Shown here: positions 16,578-24,352 of the stretch, one piece after another
How positions within the stretch are numbered: the first letter of the stretch is position 1
Layout: the number at the start of each line of letters is the position of its first letter
Source: Clostridiaceae bacterium
Lineage (GTDB): Bacteria; Bacillota; Clostridia; Lachnospirales; Lachnospiraceae
NCBI GenBank assembly: GCA_910575795.1
Contig: CAJTGE010000038.1
Coordinates: 1 to 51,756, forward strand
Reading direction: 5' to 3'
DNA length: 51,756 nt
Position numbers and translations under genes: made by a program
The notes under the pieces: generated by a model
The model's database searches: none
Told to the model about the DNA's origin: nothing
The model's input: only the letters and a program-made list of their open reading frames with translations

Positions 16578-18397
16578 GTGATTTTCTCCTCCCATATCGT
16601 TCTGGTCGCCTCTCCGGCATAGTTTGTCAGGATATCGATATACCCTTTCCGGACATCTTCGGAAGGCACGACGGTTTCATCTGCATGAACCAGGGCCGGC
16701 ATGGCAATGTAATGCCTGAGATTTTTCAGCGAACAGGCTTCCGTGAATTCAGCTTCATCCAGTGCCAACCCGGGCATATAAACCAGCAGATCCGTATATC
16801 GCTTCAGGTTTTTGGAGTAGAAAAACGGATGTACGCTGAACGCAGGGTTATATTGGTCATAAGGAACCTGAATGATGATCATGTCCGGCCGGCGGTTTTT
16901 AAAATCATAGCTGTTGTAATCCATAACAGGAATCTCGTTCGGAAAGTGTTCCAAATCACAGCAAATCTCTCCCGCGCCGCTCTCCGCGTGCTTATAAAAA
17001 TATGGAACGGGAATCACGTAGACATTCAGATCCGGCCGTGCCACAGCAGCGCGCCATGCGGGTTCCATACTGCGCCATTGGGAGACCCTGCAGGGCAGGA
17101 AGACGATCTCTTTTTTGTTCCTGTTGTTTACACAGTCTGCCGCGGCGCGAAGGAGCGCCTGAAGACGGTTTATGTCCTCTGCGGCGCGCTCCATGCTGAG
17201 CGGTTTTGCTCCAAGCCGGCTATAGAGCTGCCAGATCTGTTCGCAGTATTCCTCCAGAAAACCGACGGCAGGAGCGCCTTCGGCATCTGCGCGTTCCAGC
17301 GCAAGGCCAATCTGAACGGCTGTGCCCTGGCAGCTCTCAAGAAGCGTCCGGGCCCCGTCAAAGTCGTTCCTCTCTATCGAATGCAGAATATCGCTGTGTA
17401 TGGAATCCGCCAGCAGGGCAAATTCCTCAGCAAGTGTTGTTTCACGCGTTTTCTCCAGGTCCGCTTCGCAAAAATGCCAGGAAAGGCGGATCCTGGTTCC
17501 CTGCTTTGCCATCTCTTCTTCCAGCCGCTGGATATAGGCGTCGTAAAACGGGTATGCGTGGGAATTCCCACTGCGTATAAGGCTCATATAGTCGCCGTAG
17601 ACAGTGGTCAGCATCACATCATATCCGGCCGGTACGGGAACCTGCATCGTTTCAAACGGAAACGGCATGGAATCGCGAAAGCATGTGAGAGGATACCTGC
17701 GCGGCAAATCATACAGAAACCAGGTTCCGTGCGCGGCTTCCTGCGCGTCCTGAGCCGTGTAGCGCAAAAACAGTTGTTTAACCAGAAGGAAAAGCTGATC
17801 CTTTAAAGCTTTACGCCTGTCAAGGCAGACGCCGAGCATCTCTTCCACCTGCGACAGGATCGCTTCAGCCTCTTCTGAAGCCTGATTTCCCTCATCAATG
17901 GAACACGCGGCGCGGTATGTGAACCGTAGCTGCTGCTTTTGTCTGTCGGCCAGCTCCGGATCCGACGGCACATAGAAGACCGGAAAAATGTCCACGCCTG
18001 CGACAAAGGGAAATCCATGGTATTTCTGAAGATAGGCCTGGTCGGTACAGATGTCGCGCGTACTCCATACCGTCGTAATCAGGCGGAAATCATTCCCCTC
18101 TCCGCGCGGGATATAGCACCCGTCAGGGAGCTCTTTTTCGGCGATCTCATTAAAACGGATATAATCGTCCGGGAGCATACAGATATCCATATCGTCGTCC
18201 CAGGGGATAAAACCGCGGTGCCTTACGGCTCCCAGCATGGTTCCAAAATCGGCAAACCATCGTATGTGATGCCGCTCGCAGATTCTGGCCACATCATGGA
18301 GGACCTCCATGTGAGCCGCCCATGCCTGCTTCATCAGAGCCGGAACATAAAAGCCGTCCCGTACCTCATCTTCAAACCAGGAATCCGGAAATTGCAT
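16541..18397 (-). CDS. LicD-family protein 4 of 5 with half-glycosyltransferase tail
   Basis: 618 residues, start at 18397 (MQFPDSWFEDEV). The upstream bases contain AGGAGGGAG, giving a good ribosome site inside the end of the preceding gene. LicD motif: FGTMLGAVRHRGFIPWDDDMDICML. Tail domain: EIVFLPCRVSQW, VYVIPVPYFYKH, IIIQVPYDQYNPAFSVHPFFYS. Note QVPYD in place of the QNPYD shared by the other four. The protein ends IWEEKITCNSRIPFLKTR. The pattern of conserved frame with local substitutions is what one expects of paralogues kept for different acceptors rather than recent identical duplicates. Confidence 0.8.
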   Translation of the reverse strand: MQFPDSWFEDEVRDGFYVPALMKQAWAAHMEVLHDVARICERHHIRWFADFGTMLGAVRHRGFIPWDDDMDICMLPDDYIRFNEIAEKELPDGCYIPRGEGNDFRLITTVWSTRDICTDQAYLQKYHGFPFVAGVDIFPVFYVPSDPELADRQKQQLRFTYRAACSIDEGNQASEEAEAILSQVEEMLGVCLDRRKALKDQLFLLVKQLFLRYTAQDAQEAAHGTWFLYDLPRRYPLTCFRDSMPFPFETMQVPVPAGYDVMLTTVYGDYMSLIRSGNSHAYPFYDAYIQRLEEEMAKQGTRIRLSWHFCEADLEKTRETTLAEEFALLADSIHSDILHSIERNDFDGARTLLESCQGTAVQIGLALERADAEGAPAVGFLEEYCEQIWQLYSRLGAKPLSMERAAEDINRLQALLRAAADCVNNRNKKEIVFLPCRVSQWRSMEPAWRAAVARPDLNVYVIPVPYFYKHAESGAGEICCDLEHFPNEIPVMDYNSYDFKNRRPDMIIIQVPYDQYNPAFSVHPFFYSKNLKRYTDLLVYMPGLALDEAEFTEACSLKNLRHYIAMPALVHADETVVPSEDVRKGYIDILTNYAGEATRTIWEEKITCNSRIPFLKTR

Positions 18398-19946
18398 GTT
18401 CGTCTCCCTCCTGTATTTTCTCCTCCCAAACTGTTCTTCCCTCTCCCCGGGAAAATCCTGTCAGGAAATCAATATATGCCTGCCGCATCTTCCCGGGCTG
18501 TACGTACACCCTGTCGGCAAGGACAACGCCGGGCATGGCCGCATGATATTTCATGTTTTTCTGCGCCTGCGGGCTGTCAAACGCCGCATCATCCTGCTGA
18601 AACCAGGGGATATAGACCAGGCGCTCTGTAAACTGCCTCAAGTTCCGGGCATAAAAAAACGGGTGAACGCTGGTTGTGAGATTATATTCGTCGTATGGGT
18701 TCTGAATCACAATCATGTCCGGCTGGCGAACGGCAAAATCATAGCTGTTATAATCCGTGACCGGCACATCATCCGGAAACTCCCCTCCCTCATAGCGCAT
18801 GTCGCGGAAGCTTCCGTCAAAATTCCGGTAATAATACGGAACCGGAATCACATACACATCACAGTCTGAAAGCCTGCCTGCCTCCTTCCACCAGGGCTCT
18901 AAAGCTGCCCAGGCGGATGCCTTAAAGGGAAGGAACACGATTTCCCTGCGTCTGCCATCCTCTTCCCTGCTTTTTTCCTTCTTCGCCTGCGGCCTGCCGG
19001 CTCCCTCTAAATCTTCAGGAGAAAACTCATACCGGAACGGGATCGGCCCGCTCCCGTCAAGCGCGGCCAGGAGCTGTTCCTCCTGTGTCTTGTAACCCGG
19101 ATAATCGTGGTCGCCGCCGTAACGGCTGAATTTCATGTAATCGCCGTACTTAATACGCAGGGCGTGATCATATTCCACCGCTATCGGGAGCATCATGCCC
19201 TCAAAGGGAAACAGAACCGTATCACGGTACAGTGATGCGGGATACTTGCGCGAGCGGTTGAAGACCCAGCTCGGCATACGCGCGATCTCGTTCGCCTCCT
19301 CTGCCGTATACATGGAAAACAGGCTTTCACGCAGATCGTAGAGCTGATTTTTCAGGGAGCGGCTCCGGTCAAGTTTTACGGAGAGAAGCTCCTCAATGCC
19401 TGCAACCTGGGCCTGCATCTCCTCTGTATCCTGATTTTCCTCATTGATTGTCAGCGCGGCATGATAGACAATCAGGCAGAGGCTTTTGCGGAATTCCTCG
19501 TCCTCCGGATCCGGCGCGATATAATCCAGGGCGAACACATCAATACCAGCCACAAAAGGAAAGCCATGATAAGTTTCCATGCGCTCCTTATCGACGCGGA
19601 TATTTTGCCCGTTGCACACCCTGGTGAGGGAGCGGTATTCATCCGGCGAGTTCTGAGGCACATAATAGCCCTCCGGCAATTCCTTTTCCGCGATAGCGAC
19701 AAAACGGTTGTAATCCTCGCGCAGCATTGTGATATCCACATCATCGTCCCACGGGATAAAGCCGCCGTGGCGCACGGCTCCCAGCATCGTGCCGAAATCA
19801 GCGAACCAGCGGATATTGTGCTTTTCGCAGACCTTCGCAACCTCGTTTAAGACCTCCAGCTCGGCGGCCCAGGAGCGTTTCATGATCGCGGGCACATAGA
19901 AACCGTCTCTTACCTCATCTTCAAAAAAGGAATCGGGAAATTGCAT
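18372..19946 (-). CDS. LicD-family protein 5 of 5 (first in operon), short form
   Basis: 524 residues, about 100 fewer than its sisters. The start at 19946 is preceded by a strong AGGAGGT. The LicD domain is complete (FGTMLGAVRHGGFIPWDDDVDITML; HGFPFVAGIDVFALDYIAPDPEDEEFRKSL). After RYEFSPEDLEGAGRPQAKKEKSREEDGRRREIVFLPFKAS the protein passes directly into the half-glycosyltransferase tail: the helical linker found in the other four is absent and replaced by a short charged stretch. The tail is well conserved (VYVIPVPYYYRN, IVIQNPYDEYNLTTSVHPFFYA, LVYIPWFQQDD). It ends VWEEKIQEGDEHAISGFLV and overlaps the next gene by 26 bases, so this junction differs from the three 37-base ones. It is first behind the promoter and may be the least-changed copy. 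Confidence 0.8.
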   Translation of the reverse strand: MQFPDSFFEDEVRDGFYVPAIMKRSWAAELEVLNEVAKVCEKHNIRWFADFGTMLGAVRHGGFIPWDDDVDITMLREDYNRFVAIAEKELPEGYYVPQNSPDEYRSLTRVCNGQNIRVDKERMETYHGFPFVAGIDVFALDYIAPDPEDEEFRKSLCLIVYHAALTINEENQDTEEMQAQVAGIEELLSVKLDRSRSLKNQLYDLRESLFSMYTAEEANEIARMPSWVFNRSRKYPASLYRDTVLFPFEGMMLPIAVEYDHALRIKYGDYMKFSRYGGDHDYPGYKTQEEQLLAALDGSGPIPFRYEFSPEDLEGAGRPQAKKEKSREEDGRRREIVFLPFKASAWAALEPWWKEAGRLSDCDVYVIPVPYYYRNFDGSFRDMRYEGGEFPDDVPVTDYNSYDFAVRQPDMIVIQNPYDEYNLTTSVHPFFYARNLRQFTERLVYIPWFQQDDAAFDSPQAQKNMKYHAAMPGVVLADRVYVQPGKMRQAYIDFLTGFSRGEGRTVWEEKIQEGDEHAISGFLV

Positions 19947-20017
19947 GTGTAGTACCTCCTGACAGGCATCAATAATAACAGCCCGTAAATGTCAGGGACT
20001 GTCACGCCATTAATAGT

Positions 20018-20044
20018 ATATCGTCAAAAAGCGGGTTAATATTA
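20018..20044 (-). promoter_or_regulatory. Candidate SigD-like promoter for the LicD operon
   Basis: Read on the minus strand, TAAT is followed after 15 bases by GACGATAT, which shares GACGATA with the second-flagellin promoter (GACGATAA). It sits about 70 bases upstream of the first LicD ATG. No good SigA alternative was seen at that position. This is a pattern match only. Confidence 0.4.
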
Positions 20045-20047
20045 ACC
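20034..20047. promoter_or_regulatory. 14-bp perfect palindrome between divergent licD transcripts
   Basis: GGTTAATATTAACC is a perfect palindrome. It overlaps the -35 region of the candidate LicD-operon promoter and lies just upstream of the promoter of the plus-strand licD gene. It could be an operator acting on both; no binding protein is identified. Confidence 0.4.
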
Positions 20048-20071
20048 ATTTTCTGTGTATGGAAAATAATA

Positions 20072-20100
20072 TTGCTTTAAAAAGAGTCTGTTGTTATAAT
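20072..20100 (+). promoter_or_regulatory. SigA-type promoter for the single licD gene
   Basis: TTGCTT (20072-20077) and TATAAT (20095-20100) separated by 17 bases, about 65 bases ahead of the ATG at 20167. Confidence 0.6.
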
Positions 20101-20166
20101 ATAATTGCTGCTGTGCATTGGCAGCGCGGCAGTCCAGAATGTAAGGTACCGAAAGAGAGCAAGATT

Positions 20167-21042
20167 ATGGAAAAAGTCATTTTATCCGGAGATGATCTGA
20201 GAACCCTGCAGCTAATTGAGCTTGAGATGCTGGTTGAGGTGGATCGGCTCTGCAGGAAATATAAGATTCACTATTCGCTTGACGGGGGGACCATGCTGGG
20301 AGCGGTCCGCCATAAGGGTTTCATTCCGTGGGATGATGACGCGGATGTCGTATTCACGCGTCATGAGTACGCAAAGTTTTACCGCGCCTGCAAGAAGGAT
20401 CTTGATACAGAGCGCTTTTTTCTGCAGGAACACCGGACCGATCCTCATTACCGCTGGGGATATGCAAAGCTCCGGCGCAGGGGGACGGAATTTGTCAGGG
20501 TAAACCAGGAACATATGAAGTACAAAACAGGCGTATGTATCGACATATTTGCAGATGATAACGTGCCGGATCACCTGCTCCTGCGGCGTTTGCATCACGG
20601 AGTCCATTTCTGCATCCGCAAGCTGCTGTATGCGGAGCTGGGCAGGGAGATCGAGATGACAGGCATTATGCGGATGTGGTATGGGGTCTTGTACAGGCTG
20701 ATCCCCGCTGATTCCGTATTCTGGTTCAGAAACCGCATCGCATCGCTGATAAACCGTAAAAAAACAGAGCTTGTCTGCCATACGACATATCCGAATCCGG
20801 GACCGGCCTGTTATTACGGGTTTCCGTCCGCCTGCTTTGACCGCTATATACAGATGGAATTTGAAGGGATGATGTTTTCCGTGCTTGCTGACTATGACAG
20901 ATATTTGAATCTCTGCTACGGGGATTACATGCAGCTTCCGCCTCCGGAAAAACGGGTTGGACCCGGGGAAGCGTCATGCATCAGGCTGATCGATATTACA
21001 CTGGAGGAGATTCAGGACCGATATCGGAAAGAAAATTTTTAG
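20167..21042 (+). CDS. LicD-family phosphotransferase (single domain)
   Basis: 291 residues from ATG 20167 (MEKVILSGDDLRTLQLIELEML), the usual LicD start; the upstream extension to 20059 overlaps the promoter and is rejected. Motifs: YSLDGGTMLGAVRHKGFIPWDDDADVVF (nucleotidyltransferase GG and DDD), KTGVCIDIFADDNVPDH and the terminal NLCYGDYMQLPPPEKR, all standard for LicD proteins that transfer phosphocholine or a similar group onto a glycan or teichoic acid. Unlike the five-gene array it has no C-terminal half-glycosyltransferase. It is transcribed divergently from the array and ends just before a half foldback element. Confidence 0.87.
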   Translation: MEKVILSGDDLRTLQLIELEMLVEVDRLCRKYKIHYSLDGGTMLGAVRHKGFIPWDDDADVVFTRHEYAKFYRACKKDLDTERFFLQEHRTDPHYRWGYAKLRRRGTEFVRVNQEHMKYKTGVCIDIFADDNVPDHLLLRRLHHGVHFCIRKLLYAELGREIEMTGIMRMWYGVLYRLIPADSVFWFRNRIASLINRKKTELVCHTTYPNPGPACYYGFPSACFDRYIQMEFEGMMFSVLADYDRYLNLCYGDYMQLPPPEKRVGPGEASCIRLIDITLEEIQDRYRKENF

Positions 21043-21057
21043 CAGGCGGCCGATCAA

Positions 21058-21151
21058 TTAACGCAGCCCACTGCGCCGCGTTCATTTGGCCCAAATCTCC
21101 CACAAAGCGGAACGTACATATGCCACAAAGCATTTTTCAAGCACGCTCTAG
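21058..21151. repeat. Half copy of the 166-bp foldback element (right arm only)
   Basis: Matches the right half of the full copies (TTCATTTGGCCCAAATCTCC ... CACGCTCTAG) with a few substitutions (CAAGCACG for CAAACACG). The left arm is missing. It separates the licD gene from the convergent SDR gene. Confidence 0.75.
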
Positions 21152-21157
21152 AGATGG

Positions 21158-22201
21158 TTATTTTCCAAGCAGTATATCCAGCGTGTGCCGCACGCCTGTC
21201 GCGATGTCATAGCGCCCGCGCCATCCCAGGCTCTCTAGCTTTTCACTGCTTAAGACTTGTCTGGGGATCGGTGTCCGGTCTGCCAGCTCTGCGGCAGTCG
21301 GTTCTGCAAAGCGCACGATTTTTCCGGCGGCATGGGCGGTTGCTTTTGCAAAATCAGCGATGGTAACCCGGGAATCCGGGTTGGCGCTGTTATAGGCTTC
21401 GCCGCTCTTACCGTTAAGGAGAACAGTAAGGATGGCGCTGGCACAGTCTGCAACATAACAGTAGGAACGCATCTGCGCCCCTGCGCTTTTGAGGACGATA
21501 TCCTCGTTATTCAATACATTCCGCATAAACTGTACGTTTGCCCGGTTATCGTTGTCCGTGATTCCGGGCCCGTAGGTATGGCACGGGCGGACGATGACGG
21601 TTTCAAGGCCAAGCTGTTTTGTATAAGATGCGCACAGGGTTTCTGCCGCCCGTTTGCTGGACGGGTAGCACGAGCGGGGGGAAGTGAGGTCAAGACAGCC
21701 GCTGTAGGACTCGTCAAAAGAATCGCAGCACATATCCCCCTGGCCGTATACCTCTCCGGACGAGACATAGAGAAGGCGCTTTGTCCCATGCGCCCTGCCG
21801 TATTCCAAGAGATGAAAGGTACTGTCTATATTCCCCACAATGGTTCCGACCGGATCAGCGTTAAAAGCTGCCGGGTGTGCATTGCCGGCAGCATGAATAA
21901 TATAGTCGGCTTTTATGTCAAAATCAATTGCCTCCATAAGGTCATAACGGACAAAATGCAGTATATCTGTCTCAGGGCCGAACCGTCCGGCGAGCCTGTC
22001 TTCGCTTCTTCCGGCGGCAATCACCCGCCCGCCTCCATGCTCCTGCATATATGTGCGGAGCATGTCGACGACAAAGGATCCAATCGTGCCTGTCGCCCCT
22101 GTTATAAGCACGGATGCCCCGCCAAGCCGTTCTATGCCGGGGACACATCCGGCTGCTGTCTTCAAATCCTTGAGATAAGTGATGCTGTTGTATAAATTCA
22201 A
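21158..22201 (-). CDS. NAD-dependent epimerase/dehydratase (extended SDR)
   Basis: 347 residues. An N-terminal ~30 residues precede the Rossmann motif VLITGATGTIGSFVVDML (GxxGxxG). Further SDR marks are YIIHAAGNAHP, YVSSGEVYGQGD with the catalytic Ser, and CYPSSKRAAETL (the YxxxK pair), followed by VIVRPCHTYGPG. These are the features of extended SDRs that act on nucleotide sugars. It lies 50 bases downstream of an IspD/TarI-type cytidylyltransferase on the same strand, a pairing seen where a CDP-sugar or CDP-alcohol is made, so a CDP-linked substrate is plausible. The precise reaction cannot be read from sequence. Confidence 0.85.
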   Translation of the reverse strand: MNLYNSITYLKDLKTAAGCVPGIERLGGASVLITGATGTIGSFVVDMLRTYMQEHGGGRVIAAGRSEDRLAGRFGPETDILHFVRYDLMEAIDFDIKADYIIHAAGNAHPAAFNADPVGTIVGNIDSTFHLLEYGRAHGTKRLLYVSSGEVYGQGDMCCDSFDESYSGCLDLTSPRSCYPSSKRAAETLCASYTKQLGLETVIVRPCHTYGPGITDNDNRANVQFMRNVLNNEDIVLKSAGAQMRSYCYVADCASAILTVLLNGKSGEAYNSANPDSRVTIADFAKATAHAAGKIVRFAEPTAAELADRTPIPRQVLSSEKLESLGWRGRYDIATGVRHTLDILLGK

Positions 22202-22251
22202 TCTGCTTCGCCTCTTTTTATGATATTTGCTGATCTTATGACATAGGGTTC

Positions 22252-22968
22252 CTACCGCTTAATCCACTCCGTCCGCTGCGTGTTTAGGAGCGCTTTAAAG
22301 ATATCGATGTCGTCCACGGTTGTGAGCTTGATATTTTTTTCGGATCCGGCGGAGAAATACACCTGCTCCCCCATCTCAATCATAAGCGTGCAGGAGGCGA
22401 CCGAATTGGTAATGCCAGCCTCCAGAGCCCTTCGGTGCAGGCTGCAGATTCCTCCTAAACGAAAGCCCTGAGGAGTCTGGGTCCGCTTCAGTTGATCGCG
22501 GGGATAGCTTCCTGTAGAGATGACGCCATCCTCTGTGATCATCATAGCTTCCGCGCATGGAACGGTCGCGATACCGCATCCGTATAGCTGCGTTTTTACA
22601 ATACAGTCGGATATGATCTCGGCTGACACCATGGGCCTGATCGCGTCATGGATCAGGACGATATCATCCGATGTATAACGTTTTTCTAGCTCAAAGACAC
22701 CGTTGCGTATGGAATCCTGTCCGTTTTTCCCGCCGGTTACGACAGAGATCAATTTTGTGATATTAAACTGATTTGCATAGGCCATAAGGACTGACTCCCA
22801 GCCTTCGATACAGACCACGCTGATCGCGTCGATATCAGCGTGGTTCTGGAATGCCTCCAGGGTATAGACAATCACCGGTTTCTCATTCACCGTTAAAAAC
22901 TGCTTTGGTATATTCTGATGCATGCGCGCGCCCGAGCCGCCTGCTATGATAAGTGCGATATTTGCCAT
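22252..22968 (-). CDS. IspD/TarI-type cytidylyltransferase
   Basis: 238 residues. N-terminal signature IALIIAGGSGARM...IPKQFL is the CTP-binding loop of 2-C-methyl-D-erythritol-4-P / ribitol-5-P cytidylyltransferases. VVTGGKNGQDSIRNGV, VLIHDAIRPMVS and QTPQGFRL complete the family pattern. Context (an SDR immediately downstream, LicD genes nearby) favours a TarI-like role making CDP-ribitol or another CDP-alcohol for surface polymers rather than isoprenoid synthesis, but the domain alone does not decide. Start: ATG 22968 after AGAGGAGAACC. Confidence 0.85.
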   Translation of the reverse strand: MANIALIIAGGSGARMHQNIPKQFLTVNEKPVIVYTLEAFQNHADIDAISVVCIEGWESVLMAYANQFNITKLISVVTGGKNGQDSIRNGVFELEKRYTSDDIVLIHDAIRPMVSAEIISDCIVKTQLYGCGIATVPCAEAMMITEDGVISTGSYPRDQLKRTQTPQGFRLGGICSLHRRALEAGITNSVASCTLMIEMGEQVYFSAGSEKNIKLTTVDDIDIFKALLNTQRTEWIKR

Positions 22969-23101
22969 GGTTCTCCTCTGAATATTTTAATAAAAATAGA
23001 TGTACGGATCGATACTGACAGAGAAATTATAGCATATGCGGAAAGAAAAAACCATCTTTAATTTTGATTCCGGGTGCGCCCACGGTAAACGCAAGCTTTT
23101 T

Positions 23102-23143
23102 AATGAAGCAGGCATATCACTTAGATGATATGCCTGCTTCATT
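23102..23143. repeat. 42-bp near-palindrome (18-bp perfect arms)
   Basis: Two 18-bp perfect arms around the six-base loop CTTAGA, ending exactly where similarity to the CgeB-like gene begins. No T-tract follows at the usual place, so it is not a convincing terminator. Confidence 0.7.
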
Positions 23144-23297
23144 CTTTTACGAAAGCAAGGAAGATCTGTTGCAGAAGATCGATTATTATCTGACACATGA
23201 GGAGGAGAGGGCCGCAATTGCCAGGAATGGGCATGATAAGGTTTCGGCCGCGCATACATACCGGCATCGTGTGAAGGAGATGCTGGAGCGTGTCTGA
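23142..23297 (+). pseudogene. Remnant of a CgeB-like glycosyltransferase 3' end
   Basis: Encodes FFYESKEDLLQKIDYYLTHEEE ... HTYRHRVKEMLERV, matching the last ~50 residues of the CgeB-like glycosyltransferase (3857-5014) at roughly four of five residues, in the same orientation and ending at the same stop position. Everything upstream of this part is absent, so it is a decayed second copy. It marks the far end of the decoration locus. Confidence 0.8.
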
Positions 23298-23324
23298 CGA
23301 ATCAAACGCCAAGACGGCTCCACA

Positions 23325-23363
23325 AAAGAACCGCCCTGAATCCGAAATTCAGGGCGGTTCTTT
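23325..23363. terminator. Strong bidirectional terminator
   Basis: A 17-bp perfect stem (AAAGAACCGCCCTGAAT and its complement) with a five-base loop, flanked by A-rich and T-rich ends so that it can serve both strands. It ends the minus-strand cheB-peptidase unit; its last base is shared with the peptidase stop codon. Confidence 0.85.
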
Positions 23364-24352
23364 CATTCCGCCAGGCTCACCGCCCAAAGCGGCCCGCCGC
23401 TGTCATAGCTTCTCTTTAGCTCAGCCAAGAGCGCATTCAGCTCCCAGCTTTTTTTGCAGTTCTCATACCGGTTCGGATCGGCGATGGAGACATAGCCGTC
23501 CTCCAGTGATCTTGTGATAAGAATAAAATGGCCGTTATTCGTCAGGGCGCCTTTTCCCATAAGAGCCACAAGGACGTGTTCGGATCGCAGAAGCTCCTGA
23601 ACGTGTGCGGGAGAGCGGTCCTGGACGCTTTCCACCTTTAACCCATAGGCCTCAAGAGATCTGGGTATAAGGCTGTGATAAGAACCGCCCTGCGCAGCGT
23701 AGTAGCCATTGGCAGCAGACCAGTCGGCTATCTCGATGGGAGTCACATCTGCTCCCATTGAGGAAAAGCTGCTGATCAGCATGGCTGTGGCCGAAGGGCC
23801 GCAGCCGTATTTTTTCATGGGATCCGCTCCGCCATAGAGATAATCGGCCCACCTGACATCGCCTTGGCTGTAGTAGACCATGGGCCCCAACGAGGTGTCG
23901 AGCACCGCGGAATACATAGTGCCTTCTTCTGTGGGAAAGGATTCCATGTCCAGCTCAGAAAGCTCTCCCAGTTCGATCGGCTGAACTTCCCCGGGAGAGA
24001 GGTCGGGCCTGTTTTTAGCAGATATATCCGCAGCCCCGCCTCCGTCGCCGGCTGACTCCCTGTGCGCCTGTGCATCTGTCCCGGCCGCCTTCGCCGCCTG
24101 CTTTTTTTCGCTGATCATCTCGCGGACCCATGCCACCGCCTTCCAGTCTGCAGGATTCGTGAGGATCACGGGCTGAAAGTAAGCGAGCAGGCTGACCATG
24201 ACAGTCACCGCTGACACAACGGCCCCTGAGATTACAACGGCAGGCAGCAAACGGCTCCCGGACGAGGACGCCGCGCCGGGAGCGGCATGACGCACCGGCT
24301 TTTTTCCTGATGCTGGCCTGCCAGCGCCGGTATGTTGGTTCTTGTTCATCAT
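23363..24352 (-). CDS. Membrane-anchored C39-like cysteine peptidase
   Basis: 329 residues. A basic, Ala/Gly-rich N-terminus is followed by one hydrophobic segment (residues ~36-59), then an acidic linker (to ~155) and a C39_2-type papain-fold domain. The likely catalytic set is Cys184 in YGCGPSATAM, His275 in NGHFILI and Asp292 in ADPNR; VYYSQGDVRW at the domain start is typical of the family. One transmembrane segment with a basic start suggests the peptidase faces outside. The ATG overlaps the cheB stop as ATGA, so it is translationally coupled to a chemotaxis gene, an unexpected partner. The substrate is unknown; a bacteriocin-leader peptidase role is less likely because no ABC transporter is attached. 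Confidence 0.8.
   Translation of the reverse strand: MMNKNQHTGAGRPASGKKPVRHAAPGAASSSGSRLLPAVVISGAVVSAVTVMVSLLAYFQPVILTNPADWKAVAWVREMISEKKQAAKAAGTDAQAHRESAGDGGGAADISAKNRPDLSPGEVQPIELGELSELDMESFPTEEGTMYSAVLDTSLGPMVYYSQGDVRWADYLYGGADPMKKYGCGPSATAMLISSFSSMGADVTPIEIADWSAANGYYAAQGGSYHSLIPRSLEAYGLKVESVQDRSPAHVQELLRSEHVLVALMGKGALTNNGHFILITRSLEDGYVSIADPNRYENCKKSWELNALLAELKRSYDSGGPLWAVSLAE

Noticed and set aside
21257..22195. 312-codon plus-strand open frame opposite the SDR
   Set aside because: Shadow of the SDR gene, which has complete family motifs.
23064..23141. Upstream part of the frame at 23064 as a short gene start
   Set aside because: The segment is a palindrome with no similarity to the glycosyltransferase; only the part from 23142 is homologous, so it is a remnant and not a gene.
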